Assembly: GCA_016711225.1 (NCBI GenBank)
Contig: JADJTK010000017.1
Location: 1 to 64,000, forward strand
Source: Opitutaceae bacterium
Lineage (GTDB): Bacteria; Verrucomicrobiota; Verrucomicrobiia; Opitutales; Opitutaceae
Reading direction: 5' to 3'
Length of the DNA: 64,000 nucleotides
The notes beneath the pieces were generated by a model that was not told where the DNA came from, ran no database searches, and saw only the letters and a list, made by a program, of their open reading frames with translations. This document shows positions 51,882 to 60,781 of this stretch, piece after piece; the first letter of the stretch is position 1; each line of letters opens with the position of its first letter. The translations under genes and the position numbers were made by a program.

Positions 51882-52514
51882 GTGAACCTGCGCGGCAAAT
51901 TCATCACCTTCGAGGGCTCCGAGGGCAGCGGCAAAAGCACGCACATCCAGCGGCTCGTCCGTCGCCTGCATGCGGCCGGGGCGGAAACCTTTGTCACCCG
52001 CGAGCCCGGCGGCACCGCCTTGGGCGAGGAGATCCGCCACCTGCTCCTGCACCATCGCTCCGCCATCATGAGCCCGGAGACCGAGCTGCTCCTCTTCGCC
52101 GCCGCCCGCGCCCAGCTCGTGCGCGAGCACATCCTCCCGGCCCTGCAATCCGGCCAGGTCGTCGTCTGCGACCGTTTCCTCGACTCGACCACCGTCTACC
52201 AGGGCGCCGCCCGCCGCCTCGCCGCCGAGTCCGTCGCCGCCATCAACCACTTCGCCGTGGGTGAGTGCCGTCCCGACCTCACCCTGGTGCTCGATGTCCC
52301 CGTCGAGGTGAGCCAATCCCGCGTGCGCACCCGCGGCGACGGCAAGGCCGACCGCATCGAGCGCGAGGACGGCGACTTTTTCCGCCGCGTGCGCGAAGGC
52401 TACCTCGCCCTCGCCCAAGCCGAGCCGCACCGCCTCGCCGTATTCGACAGCACCCGCCCGCCCGACGAGGTCGAGTCCGCCATCTGGAAAACCCTTCATG
52501 AACGCCTGGCCTGA
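51882..52514 (+). CDS. tmk: Thymidylate kinase
   Basis: 210 residues from the GTG start. P-loop FEGSEGSGKST, TREPGGTALGEEIR, VCDRFLDSTTVYQGAAR and DRIEREDGDFFRRVREGYL, the lid. Phosphorylates dTMP to dTDP. A longer ATG frame (51789) would add residues before the beta strand that starts the fold and is not supported. Overlaps the next gene by 17 bases, so the two are coupled. Confidence 0.93.
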   Translation: MNLRGKFITFEGSEGSGKSTHIQRLVRRLHAAGAETFVTREPGGTALGEEIRHLLLHHRSAIMSPETELLLFAAARAQLVREHILPALQSGQVVVCDRFLDSTTVYQGAARRLAAESVAAINHFAVGECRPDLTLVLDVPVEVSQSRVRTRGDGKADRIEREDGDFFRRVREGYLALAQAEPHRLAVFDSTRPPDEVESAIWKTLHERLA

Positions 52515-53496
52515 CACCGTCGCCACCGCCCCCGCCGTCGCCGTGCTCGACCGCGCCCTGGGCAACGGGCGCCTCGCCCACAGCCTCATCTTCCAGGGCG
52601 ACAACTTCGCCCTGCTCGAGACCGCCGCCCTCGCCCTCGCCGACCGGCTGCTCAACCCGGCCGACACCCCCCAGACGTACCCGCCGCTCAAGCACCCCGA
52701 CTTCATCGCGCTGCGCCCCGAGGGCAAGATGCGCCAGATCAAGATCGGCGAGTCCGGCGGCGGCGCCGAGGAGAACACCATGCGCGGCTTCCTCTCGCGC
52801 ATCGACCTCACCCCGCAGGTGGGCCGCCACAAGGTGGGCGTGGTCTTCGAGGCCGACCGGATGAACCCGGCCACCTCCAACGCCTTCCTCAAGACCCTCG
52901 AGGAGCCGCCGCGCGACACCACGCTCATCCTCCTCACCACCCATCCGTATTCGCTGCTCGCGACCATTCGCAGCCGCTGCCTGCACTTCCGTTTCCCCGC
53001 CGCCGCCACGCCGCTCGTCCACCCCGACCTGCCCGCCTGGCTGGAGCTGCACCGCGAGTGGCTGCAGAAGCTCACCGAAGGCGTATCCGACAAGAAGGGC
53101 GCCGCCGTCCAGGTATTCACCCTCTACGCGCTCATCGCCCGCTTCGAGCGCATCCTCGACGAGACCGCGGCCACGACCCTCAAGCAGGAGACCGCGGCCT
53201 CGAAGGAGGCGATGACCGACGACGAACTCGAGGCCCTCGAGGCCGGCATTTCCGTGGGCGTGCGCCAGTCCCTGCTCGCCCAGATCGAATTTGCCACCCG
53301 CGCCTTCGTCGCCGACCAGGCCGAAAACGCCGCCGTTCTGCGCCCGCCCTTCATCGGAGCGATTCGCAAGCTGGAGGAGTGCGCCGGCCTGCTCCGTGCC
53401 AACCTCAGCACCACCGCCGCGTTGGAAGAGTATTTTCTCACCGCCCTGCGCCTCTGGGCTCAGGTCGGCATCGCCCGTCGCGCCGGAGCGGCGTGA
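52498..53496 (+). CDS. holB: DNA polymerase III delta prime subunit
   Basis: 332 residues. The AAA+ clamp-loader fold is seen in HSLIFQGDNFALLETAALAL (no classical Walker A), VGVVFEADRMNPATSNAFLK and TLEEPPRDTTLILLTTHPYS, then ATIRSRCLHFRF. Delta prime helps open the sliding clamp on DNA. The tmk-holB pair is a common bacterial arrangement. Confidence 0.85.
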   Translation: MNAWPDTVATAPAVAVLDRALGNGRLAHSLIFQGDNFALLETAALALADRLLNPADTPQTYPPLKHPDFIALRPEGKMRQIKIGESGGGAEENTMRGFLSRIDLTPQVGRHKVGVVFEADRMNPATSNAFLKTLEEPPRDTTLILLTTHPYSLLATIRSRCLHFRFPAAATPLVHPDLPAWLELHREWLQKLTEGVSDKKGAAVQVFTLYALIARFERILDETAATTLKQETAASKEAMTDDELEALEAGISVGVRQSLLAQIEFATRAFVADQAENAAVLRPPFIGAIRKLEECAGLLRANLSTTAALEEYFLTALRLWAQVGIARRAGAA

Positions 53497-53922
53497 GGCC
53501 GGGGCGGTTCTCCGAAACAACCGTCCCCTCCGGTTCCGATTCCGGCGTAGCGAAACCAGCAGGATTCGCGTTCGTCCCTTCCCTCATGGCGTGGGTAGCC
53601 GGCCGGTGTTGTCCGTGAGAAGCTCACCGAGCGCCTCGTGCCCCTCGGTGACGCTGGGCCCACCCGATAGGCAAGCCCTGCAGCAGCACAGGCGGTCTCT
53701 GTCTCTGCATGACAGGCCTAGGGCACTTCAGCCCACCCGCCGGCCGATCCGCTGTGGAGGTGGACCTGGCCAAATCCGGACCGGCGACGTCACCGCCGCT
53801 GCGGCCGTAAGCCGGATCGTCTCCAGCAACTCGTTCCCGCTCACCACCGAAACCATCACCGCAGGCGTCGTGGTCGCGCTGCCCCGCCCCCCCTCCAGTG
53901 AGGAGCGCTCCCTCCGGCCAAC
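53497..53922. other. Intergenic region, no clear gene
   Basis: About 425 bases between holB and the L31 terminator. It holds a GTAGCGAAACCAGCAGGATTCG repeat (53547-53568). A stretch near 53760-53890 reads GQIRTGDVTAAAAVSRIVSS in one frame and might be a gene remnant, but it has no start and no partner. Confidence 0.45.
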
Positions 53923-53952
53923 AAAAAGCCCCCCGGCACTGGGCCGGGGGGC
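53923..53952 (-). terminator. Rho-independent terminator of the L36-L31 operon
   Basis: Minus-strand GCCCCCCGGCCC-agt-GCCGGGGGGC followed by TTTTT, 27 bases after the L31 stop. Confidence 0.9.
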
Positions 53953-53978
53953 GAAAGGAGAAGAAACGTGTCAGACGC

Positions 53979-54233
53979 TCACTTCGTGGCGTTAACGCGC
54001 TTGAACTTCGAGGTGAACTTCTCGATGCGGCCGGCGATGTCGAGCATGCGCTTCTCGCCGGTGTAGGCGGGATGCGAGTCGGACGTCACGTCGCGGAGGA
54101 CCAAGTTGTATTCCACGCCGTCGATGGTCTCCTTGCGCTGGGACTTCATCGTCGACTTGGTCAGAAATTTATGACCGGTGGAAACGTCCACAAAGCAGAC
54201 GTTGTTCAGGGTGGGATGACCTTCAGGTTTCAC
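53979..54233 (-). CDS. rpmE2: Ribosomal protein L31, type B
   Basis: 84 residues: MKPEGHPTLNNVCFVDVSTG, FLTKSTMKSQRKETIDGVEY, SDSHPAYTGEKRMLDIAGRI, FTSKFKR. The type B form lacks the CxxC zinc motif of type A L31 and is usually made when zinc is scarce. It follows the L36 gene by 19 bases on the same strand; both are zinc-free paralogues. Confidence 0.93.
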   Translation of the reverse strand: MKPEGHPTLNNVCFVDVSTGHKFLTKSTMKSQRKETIDGVEYNLVLRDVTSDSHPAYTGEKRMLDIAGRIEKFTSKFKRVNATK

Positions 54234-54252
54234 GGCGTAAGAATGGGTTGGA

Positions 54253-54378
54253 TCAACCTTGGCGGGCCTTGTAACGGGGCTCCGTCTTGTTGATGACGTA
54301 GAGACGACCGCGGCGGCGAACCACCTGGCAGGCAGGATGACGCTTCTTGGCGGACTTCAGGGACGAGACAACTTTCAT
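54253..54378 (-). CDS. rpmJ: Ribosomal protein L36, type B
   Basis: 41 residues, read directly from the minus strand: MKVVSSLKSAKKRHPACQVV followed by RRRGRLYVINKTEPRYKARQG (in part). Clear type B L36 with a single cysteine instead of the four zinc ligands of type A. Coupled with type B L31, suggesting a zinc-independent ribosome set, or the only copies. Confidence 0.93.
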   Translation of the reverse strand: MKVVSSLKSAKKRHPACQVVRRRGRLYVINKTEPRYKARQG

Positions 54379-54549
54379 AGGAAGCCGCCGAAGACACCGG
54401 ACACCCCGGGCTCTGTCAACCCTCGTTTTCCACAGATTTCACCCTCGGCCGGTGGATTGCGCACGCCTCGCATTCGCTCACCTTAGCGTCCCGCCACGCG
54501 TCGCCCACCCAAACCAACCCCACCACCATGCAATCCAACCCCGGCCAAA

Positions 54550-55329
54550 ATGAAAACGCCTCGTTTCCTCGCTCTCCTGCTGCTGGTGGCCTCCACCGCC
54601 TCCGGACAACTGCTCAACCCGTCCCCTGACCGGCTCGCCGACTACCGCAACTGGTTCGGCACTCTCGACCCGACCTATGGCTTGGTCGCCCCCGGCCAAC
54701 CCGCCCCCAGCCCCGGACATCTCCTCGACTCCCACCGAGAATGGAGTAGTTGGGTACCCAACATCACGCCCACTGACCTCGGCGGACCCATTTCCGGCAT
54801 CGGTGCGGCCTACTACTGCGAGGTGGTCTTCCTCGGCCAGACCGGCGATTGCTGGGGCCGGTTCGGTTACACCAAGAGTGGCACCGACCACGTATTGAGC
54901 CTCTCGGCGGCCGACCGCCAGTTTGGCCGCTACGCTCTCCCCACCCCCTCCGACCACGATCAACTGGATCTCTTCGTAGAGCGCCTCACCCCCGACGGGG
55001 GCACCGAGCGCTACTACGCCTTCGAATACGGCCTGAACTCGCCCCTCGCCTCGCCCGGCGATGGCTACTGGGGCACCCTCGTCCCGCTCACCGGTGGCGC
55101 CGGCGCCGTCGATCTGCCTTTTGCCGTGCTGGCCTTTGCGCCGGAACTTCCCGAATACCAGACCGATCCCGCCCTCTTCGTCTTCGCCGTGCGCGCCGGA
55201 GGCTACTGGAACAACGGCGTCCCCGAGCCGTCCACCTACGGGCTCGCCGCCACCGCCGGCCTGCTCGCGCTGATCGTACGCCGGCGCTTCTACCAACGCC
55301 GCCCCTCCAGAGTTGACCGTTCGCCGTAG
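54550..55329 (+). CDS. PEP-CTERM exosortase-target protein
   Basis: 259 residues. Signal peptide (MKTPRFLALLLLVASTASG), an uncharacterised mature domain (WVPNITPTDLGG, YALPTPSDHDQLDLFVERL) and a C-terminal sorting signal VPEPSTYGLAATAGLLALIV followed by RRR. PEP-CTERM proteins are cleaved and attached at the surface by an exosortase, which is not in the window. Divergent from the L36-L31 operon. Confidence 0.85.
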   Translation: MKTPRFLALLLLVASTASGQLLNPSPDRLADYRNWFGTLDPTYGLVAPGQPAPSPGHLLDSHREWSSWVPNITPTDLGGPISGIGAAYYCEVVFLGQTGDCWGRFGYTKSGTDHVLSLSAADRQFGRYALPTPSDHDQLDLFVERLTPDGGTERYYAFEYGLNSPLASPGDGYWGTLVPLTGGAGAVDLPFAVLAFAPELPEYQTDPALFVFAVRAGGYWNNGVPEPSTYGLAATAGLLALIVRRRFYQRRPSRVDRSP

Positions 55330-55397
55330 CGAAACTCGAGTTTCGTCGCCCGCAGGCCGCCGTTCCCCGTAGCGGAACTCGCAAGAGTCTCGTCCGG
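55324..55397. repeat. GTAGCGAAACTCGAGTTTCG palindromes
   Basis: CGTAGCGAAACTCGAGTTTC at 55324 and CGTAGCGGAACTCGCAAGAG at 55368, with a weaker copy at 53546. Small hairpins in the gap before the Nif3-like gene. Confidence 0.6.
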
Positions 55398-55492
55398 CCT
55401 TATCGCCCATCACCGCTCACCCGTGCCCTGCCACGCCAACGTCACCAGCCCCGCTCTTGCCTCCGCCACGGCGGGCACGCTATCAACACACC

Positions 55493-56254
55493 ATGCCCGC
55501 CGTCGCTCTCGCCGACCTCGTCGCCCACTGCCAGCAGCGCCTCGGCCTGCCGGGCTTCCCGGATTTCCCCGGCTCGCTCAACGGTCTGCAAATTGAGAAC
55601 ACCGGCACGGTCACCCGCCTGGGCGCGGCCGTCGATGCCGGGCTCCACACCTTCCGCGCCGCCGCCGCCGCCGGCGTCGACTTCCTCCTCGTCCATCACG
55701 GCCTGTTCTGGGACGGCGCCCGGCCGCTCGTCGGCGCCCAACGCGAGCGCCTGCAGGTGGCCTTCGCCGCCAATCTCGCCGTCTACTCGGCGCATCTGCC
55801 CCTCGATGCCCACCCCGAGCTCGGCAACAACGCCCGGCTGGCCGGCGCCCTCGACCTCGTGCCGGTGCGCGGCTTCCTCCCTTATCAAGGCCGCGACATC
55901 GGCCTGGTGACCGCCGCCCCGGCCAATCGCTCCACCCTGCGTGCCCGCCTGGAGGTCCTGTTCCCCGGCGGCATCACCGCGCTGGAGTTTGGGCCCGAGC
56001 ATCCACGCGAGGTCGCCCTGCTCACCGGCAGCGGCATGAGCGCCATCGATTCCCTCGCTCCCGCCGGCCTTGATACCCTCGTCACCGGGGAGCTTAAACA
56101 GTCAGTCTTCAACCGCGCCCAGGAGGAACATCTCAACCTCTATCTCTGCGGCCACTACGCCACCGAGACCTTCGGCGTGCAGGCCTTGGCCGCCGAGCTC
56201 GCCCACCGCTTCGGTCTGCCCTGGGTCTTTTTGCCCAGTGATTGCCCGCTGTAG
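55493..56254 (+). CDS. Nif3-like dinuclear metal-centre protein
   Basis: 253 residues. Metal-site motifs of the Nif3/YbgI family: NGLQIENTG, LLVHHGLFW, YSAHLPLDAHPELGNNARL, GELKQSVF and HYATETFGVQALA. Hydrolase fold of unknown cellular role, widely conserved. Start at ATG 55493; a TTG 36 bases earlier would add a basic stub. Confidence 0.88.
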   Translation: MPAVALADLVAHCQQRLGLPGFPDFPGSLNGLQIENTGTVTRLGAAVDAGLHTFRAAAAAGVDFLLVHHGLFWDGARPLVGAQRERLQVAFAANLAVYSAHLPLDAHPELGNNARLAGALDLVPVRGFLPYQGRDIGLVTAAPANRSTLRARLEVLFPGGITALEFGPEHPREVALLTGSGMSAIDSLAPAGLDTLVTGELKQSVFNRAQEEHLNLYLCGHYATETFGVQALAAELAHRFGLPWVFLPSDCPL

Positions 56255-56306
56255 GCAGCGTGCCTGCACGCGGTCCGCGCCCGGGATCGCCTGCGAGCAG
56301 CCTCCT
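56251..56306. repeat. Paired REP element
   Basis: GTAGGCAGCGTGCCTGCACG and an inverted partner ATCGCCTGCGAGCAGCCTCC. Diverged copies of the elements at 28735 and 31845, starting at the nif3 stop codon. Confidence 0.6.
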
Positions 56307-56366
56307 CCGATTGATCCACCTGCCCCGCCTTGCCTCCGCGCCTCCGCTAGTTAAATACTCCCGTCC

Positions 56367-56801
56367 ATGAAGAAGCTCGCCATCCTCAACGGCCCCAACC
56401 TCGACCGCCTCGGCAAACGCGAACCCGCCGTCTACGGTCACGCCACGCTCGCCGACCTCGAACGCGACCTGCGCACCGCCTTCGCCGGCCGCCCGATCGA
56501 GCTCGAGTTCTTCCAGAGCAACCACGAGGGCGCCCTCATCGACCACATTGCCAGCCTCGCCGACCGGAAGTTCGACGGTTTCGTCATCAATCCAGGCGGC
56601 CTCACCCATACCAGCGTGGCCTTGCGCGACTCCATCAGCGGATCAGGCCTGCCCGCCATCGAGGTGCACATCTCCAACGTCCACGCCCGCGAGGAATTCC
56701 GCCACAAGTCCGTCACCGCCGGCGCCTGCCTCGGCGTGATCGCCGGCCTGGGCCTGCCCGGCTACCGTGCCGCGCTCGAGTTCCTCTCCGCCCGGCCCTG
56801 A
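56367..56801 (+). CDS. aroQ: 3-dehydroquinate dehydratase, type II
   Basis: 144 residues. Active-site segments NGPNLDRLGKREPAVYGHAT (tyrosine), FFQSNHEGALIDHI, INPGGLTHTSVALRDSI (asparagine) and EVHISNVHAREEFRHKS (histidine). Third step of the shikimate pathway, dehydroquinate to dehydroshikimate. Followed after 6 bases by a NusG paralogue, so probably co-transcribed. Confidence 0.95.
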   Translation: MKKLAILNGPNLDRLGKREPAVYGHATLADLERDLRTAFAGRPIELEFFQSNHEGALIDHIASLADRKFDGFVINPGGLTHTSVALRDSISGSGLPAIEVHISNVHAREEFRHKSVTAGACLGVIAGLGLPGYRAALEFLSARP

Positions 56802-56807
56802 TCATCC

Positions 56808-57326
56808 GTGACGCCGCCCACCGTCCCTTCACCATCGTCGGCCCCGTGGTTCGTGTGCCACACGAAGCCGCGGTGCGAGAAGAAGTTCGCCGATCTCCTC
56901 ACCCGCGAACGCTGCGGGCACAGCCTGCCGCTCATCACCAGCGAGCGCCGCTACGGCGCGCGTATCCGCCGCTTCACCAAGCCCCTCTTCACGGGCTATG
57001 TGTTCGCGCAGATTGCCCCCGAGCGCCGCTCGCGCCTCTACCAGCAGGAGTTGCTGGTGCGCTTCCTCCCCGTGACCGACGAGGCCTCATTCCTCGTCCA
57101 ACTCGACGCCGTGAAGACCCTGGTCGCCTCCGGCTTGGAGGCCTCTCTGCATCCGCTGCTTAAGCATGGCGCCCGCGTTCGCGTCGTCAGCGGGCCGCTC
57201 AAGGGAGTGGAGGGCATGGTCGAAAACCCGAGCAGCCCCAAGGGCGTGGTCATCTCGATGGACGTGCTCCAGCAGGGCATCCTGGTGGCCGTCCCCCTCG
57301 CCGACCTGAGGATTCTCTCGGGCTGA
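56808..57326 (+). CDS. NusG/RfaH-type transcription elongation factor paralogue
   Basis: 172 residues from a GTG start. N-terminal NGN domain begins at WFVCHTKPRCEKKFADLLT and RRFTKPLFTGYVFAQI; C-terminal KOW motif at HGARVRVVSGPLKGVEGMVE. It is more like specialised NusG paralogues (RfaH, UpxY) than housekeeping NusG, because it is not in a secE/rplK context. Would help RNA polymerase read through particular operons; target not visible. Confidence 0.82.
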   Translation: MTPPTVPSPSSAPWFVCHTKPRCEKKFADLLTRERCGHSLPLITSERRYGARIRRFTKPLFTGYVFAQIAPERRSRLYQQELLVRFLPVTDEASFLVQLDAVKTLVASGLEASLHPLLKHGARVRVVSGPLKGVEGMVENPSSPKGVVISMDVLQQGILVAVPLADLRILSG

Positions 57327-57430
57327 TACGCCTGAGGTGGTTCCGAATGGAGCCCACGGCGGTGCCGTGGCCCGTCCGGGATCGAGCGGCCAGCGCCTCA
57401 TTTCCCCCTTCCGCCAACCCTCTCCCCGCC

Positions 57431-57847
57431 ATGGCCGACTCCCCCGCCCCCGCTCGCACCCCGCTCGGCCAACTCGTCATCCGCACCATCGCTATGCCCG
57501 CCGACACCAACGCCTCCGGCGATGTCTTCGGCGGCTGGCTCATGTCGCAGATGGACATCGGCGGCGCCATCCTCGCCCACCAAGTCGCTCGTTGCCGCGT
57601 CACCACGGTCGCCGTCGAGGCCATGACCTTCCACTTCCCCGTGCTGGTGGGCGACACCATCGCCTGCTTTGCCGAGCTGCGCCGCGTAGGGCGCACCTCG
57701 ATGCAGATCCACCTGGAGGTATGGGTGCAGCGCCATTTTGAGGCCACCGAACTGCGCGTCACCGACGGTGTCTTCACCTATGTGGCGCTGGATGGGACCG
57801 GTCACCCGCAGCCGGTCTATCGAGAGGGGAATCCGCGGCCGGAGTGA
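57431..57847 (+). CDS. Acyl-CoA thioesterase (YciA-like hotdog fold)
   Basis: 138 residues. Hotdog thioesterase signature MPADTNASGDVFGGWLMSQM and DIGGAILAHQVARCR, followed by VTTVAVEAMTFHFPVLVGD. Hydrolyses acyl-CoA to free acid and CoA. Start at MADSPAP. Convergent with the PilC/GspF gene. Confidence 0.85.
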   Translation: MADSPAPARTPLGQLVIRTIAMPADTNASGDVFGGWLMSQMDIGGAILAHQVARCRVTTVAVEAMTFHFPVLVGDTIACFAELRRVGRTSMQIHLEVWVQRHFEATELRVTDGVFTYVALDGTGHPQPVYREGNPRPE

Positions 57848-57920
57848 CCGGCATCCCGTCCCGAGCTTTCCCCCATAGGACCTAACGGTCCATACGTCCT
57901 AGTCTTCCCATCCGGCCCGT

Positions 57921-59159
57921 TCAGCTCATCGTCTGAATGATACGCACGATCGGGAGAAAGAGCGCGATCACGATCGTGCCCACCGTCAGCGCCAGGAACA
58001 CGATCATCAGCGGCTCCAGCAACGAGGTGAGTCCGCCCACCGCCGTGTCCACCTCTTCGTCGTAGGCGTCGGCGACCCGCCCCAGCATCTCGGCCAGCGC
58101 CCCGGTCTCCTCGCCCACCGCCACCAGGCTCACCAACATGTCCGGAAAACAGTGCGTGGACTCCAAGGCGGCCGCCACCGCCGACCCGGCTTGCACCCGG
58201 TCGTGCACCGTCGTGAGTGCGGCGGCGAGCACCGCGTTGCCGCAGGTGTCGCGCGCGATCTGAAGGGCCTGCAGGATGGGCACGCCGTTGCCCATGAGCG
58301 TGCCCAAGGTCCGCGCGAACCGCGCCACCGCCGTGCGCCGCACCAGTTCGCCCACGACCGGGGTGCCCAGCACGAGCGCGCTCGTCCACCGTTGCCCGAC
58401 AGCCGTGGCCCGCACAGCCGCCTGCAGGGCGAACACCGCCCCCACGGCCAGCGCCATCCACAGGAAGTGGGTCCCCACAAAGTCACTCGCCGCCATCACC
58501 GCCTGGGTGAGCCCGGGCAGCGCCGCCCCGCGTAGTTGCTCCTGGAAGATCACGCGAAACTTCGGCACCACGAACAACATCAGCCCGGCGACGATCAGCA
58601 CCGTCACCGTCAACACCGCCACGGGATAGTACAGAGCCGCCACAATCCGGCGACGGATGCGCTCCGCCTTCTCCAAGAAACGGGCGAGCTGCAGCAGCAC
58701 CACCTCCATCCGCCCGCCCGCCTCACCTGCGCGCACCATGCCTACGTAAAGCTTGGCGAACACGCGGGGATGGCGGGCCAACGCCACCGAAAGGCTGTCG
58801 CCCGCCGCCAGTGCCTCGCCCAGCTCGCCGATGATCCGTCGGAACGCCGGTCGCCGCTCCTGGCGCCCGAGCACCTGCAGGCTGCGCAGCAACGGCAGCC
58901 CTGCCTGCACCAACGTACCCAGTTGGCGGGTAAACTCGCCCAGCCCTCGCGCATTCACCGGCCGGCCAAAGACGACAGGCCCGCGCCGGCGCCGTGCGGA
59001 GAGCGAGACCGGCCGCCCCTCGGCTTCCGCGGCTACGCGCGTGGGGAAGAGCCCGGTTTGTTTCACCTGCGCCACCGCCTGCTCGCCCGTGGGTGCCTCC
59101 AACACCCCGTCGCGCTGGTGTCCCGACCGGTCGATCGCCGTATAGTGAAATCTCGGCAT
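57921..59159 (-). CDS. Type II secretion / type IV pilus inner-membrane protein (GspF/PilC)
   Basis: 412 residues, two GspF domains: FTRQLGTLVQAGLPLLRSLQ and VRAGEAGGRMEVVLLQLARF in the first, FARTLGTLMGNGVPILQALQ and VAVGEETGALAEMLGRVADA in the second, with membrane segments at about 173-195, 225-250 and the C-terminus. Inner-membrane platform of secretion or pilus machines. No other machine genes are nearby, so the system is unknown. Confidence 0.88.
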   Translation of the reverse strand: MPRFHYTAIDRSGHQRDGVLEAPTGEQAVAQVKQTGLFPTRVAAEAEGRPVSLSARRRRGPVVFGRPVNARGLGEFTRQLGTLVQAGLPLLRSLQVLGRQERRPAFRRIIGELGEALAAGDSLSVALARHPRVFAKLYVGMVRAGEAGGRMEVVLLQLARFLEKAERIRRRIVAALYYPVAVLTVTVLIVAGLMLFVVPKFRVIFQEQLRGAALPGLTQAVMAASDFVGTHFLWMALAVGAVFALQAAVRATAVGQRWTSALVLGTPVVGELVRRTAVARFARTLGTLMGNGVPILQALQIARDTCGNAVLAAALTTVHDRVQAGSAVAAALESTHCFPDMLVSLVAVGEETGALAEMLGRVADAYDEEVDTAVGGLTSLLEPLMIVFLALTVGTIVIALFLPIVRIIQTMS

Positions 59160-59410
59160 AACTCCCGTCTCCGCCCGCACAATGCCCGCCTTGGCTTCAG
59201 AGTTAAGCCGAAACGCGAAAAACTCGGAAGCTCGGCGGGCGGATAGACCGAGCCAGGACCCCCGCCGCGCGCCGCTCTTTCTCCACGCTTCCTGATCGGC
59301 GTAGCTGGACGACGAAGTCGTTCAGCCGCCTGCCGGGGCAGCTGAACCGCCGCGCGGTCAAGCTACAAGGCAGACACGGCGGACGAGGACGAAGGGCGGA
59401 GCCGTTCGGC

Positions 59411-60571
59411 TCAGTCCCCGAAATTGGCGCTGGCCAACAGCTGCTGCGCGGCGGCCACGGCGGGCAGCTTGCCCTCCGCCACCGCGAACTCGATATGGTG
59501 GAGATCGGCCTTCACCGCCGGCGAATTGTAGAAGCGCGACCGCAGCGCTTCGTTGACCAGCGCATGCAGCCACTCGACCGCCTGTACTTGGCGGCGCTCG
59601 CGCAGGAAGCCCCCCGCACGGCAGTGCGCAAAAAAGCCCTCCACGCTCTTCCAGATGTCGTCGACCCCGTCACCCGTCACCGCAGAGCCGAGCAGGGCCG
59701 GCGTTTCCCAACCAGGAGTCGCGGGATGCAAGTAATGAAGCACGCGTTTCATGTCGGCCTGCGCCGCCATCGCGCGGGGGCGGTTCTCGCCGTCGGCCTT
59801 GTTGATCACGACCAGATCGGCCAGCTCAATGATGCCCTTCTTGATGCCCTGCATCTCGTCGCCCGCGCCGGCGATGAGCATCACAAAGAAGCAGTCGACC
59901 ATCGAGCGCACGGTCACCTCGTTTTGCCCCACGCCCACCGTCTCGATGAGTAGAGTGTCGAATCCGGCGGCTTCGCACACGAGCATCGCCTCGCGGCTCT
60001 TGCGCGCCACGCCACCTAACGAACCTCCCGAGGGCGAGGGTCGGATGAACGCGCGCGGGTGCCGGCTGAGCTTCTCCATGCGCACCTTGTCGCCCAGCAC
60101 GCTGCCGCCGTGCACACTGCTCGAGGGATCGACGGCGAGCACCGCCACCTTCTTGCCGGATTCGCACAGCCGCGTGCCCAAACACTCGATGAACGTGCTC
60201 TTGCCCGCGCCGGGTATCCCCGTGATCCCCACCCGCATCGCCCCACCGGTGTGCGGCAGCAACCGGGTGAGCAACGTCTGCGCCAGCTCCTGATGGGCGG
60301 GGGCGTTGCTCTCGATCAGGGTGATCGCTCGTGCCAGTACACTGAGGTCACCAGCGCGCACGCCGGCAAAATAGTCGTCGAGTGAGAGCTGGCGGCGCTT
60401 GGCTCCGCCCCCGTGCCGCACCGCGATCGCAGGCTGCACTCCCTGCGAGACGCGGGTCGTGAACTCCGCCCCGGCGTTCTCTGGCACCCAGTCCGGCCGG
60501 ACATCGAGCCCATGGCAATGGTGACCATGATGCGGATCGCTGGGAGAGGGCAAAGGGTGGGAAGAGGGCAT
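59411..60571 (-). CDS. meaB: MeaB-type GTPase with a histidine-rich N-terminus
   Basis: 386 residues. G3E GTPase: P-loop GITGIPGAGKSTFIE, VLAVDPSSSVHGGS, SGGSLGGVARKSREAM, ETVGVGQNEVTVRS and NKADGENRPRAMA. MeaB protects and loads cobalamin into methylmalonyl-CoA mutase. Unusual is the N-terminal PHHGHHCHG cluster near residue 13-21, a possible metal store like those in UreG or HypB. The start was placed at MPSSHPLPS; a longer frame is possible. No mutase genes in the window. Confidence 0.85.
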   Translation of the reverse strand: MPSSHPLPSPSDPHHGHHCHGLDVRPDWVPENAGAEFTTRVSQGVQPAIAVRHGGGAKRRQLSLDDYFAGVRAGDLSVLARAITLIESNAPAHQELAQTLLTRLLPHTGGAMRVGITGIPGAGKSTFIECLGTRLCESGKKVAVLAVDPSSSVHGGSVLGDKVRMEKLSRHPRAFIRPSPSGGSLGGVARKSREAMLVCEAAGFDTLLIETVGVGQNEVTVRSMVDCFFVMLIAGAGDEMQGIKKGIIELADLVVINKADGENRPRAMAAQADMKRVLHYLHPATPGWETPALLGSAVTGDGVDDIWKSVEGFFAHCRAGGFLRERRQVQAVEWLHALVNEALRSRFYNSPAVKADLHHIEFAVAEGKLPAVAAAQQLLASANFGD

Positions 60572-60781
60572 GGGCGGCAAAAGGCAGCCCGATGCCGTCG
60601 CAAATTCTCCCGCTTGGCAACTCGGCAACACCGCCGCCGCCCCCCCCCTCAAGTCCACCGGCTCGGCCACCAACGCCGCTGCTCCACACCCCCGCGCTCG
60701 GAATACGCCTCCACCGCCCGCACTCTGACAGGAATCCTATTCACCTCTGCTGGCATCCCCGCTGCTCAACCACCGGAGGCC

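Noticed and set aside
53760..53890. Gene fragment reading GQIRTGDVTAAAAVSR
   Set aside because: No start, no homology recognised, and overlapping a repeat-rich gap; treated as intergenic.
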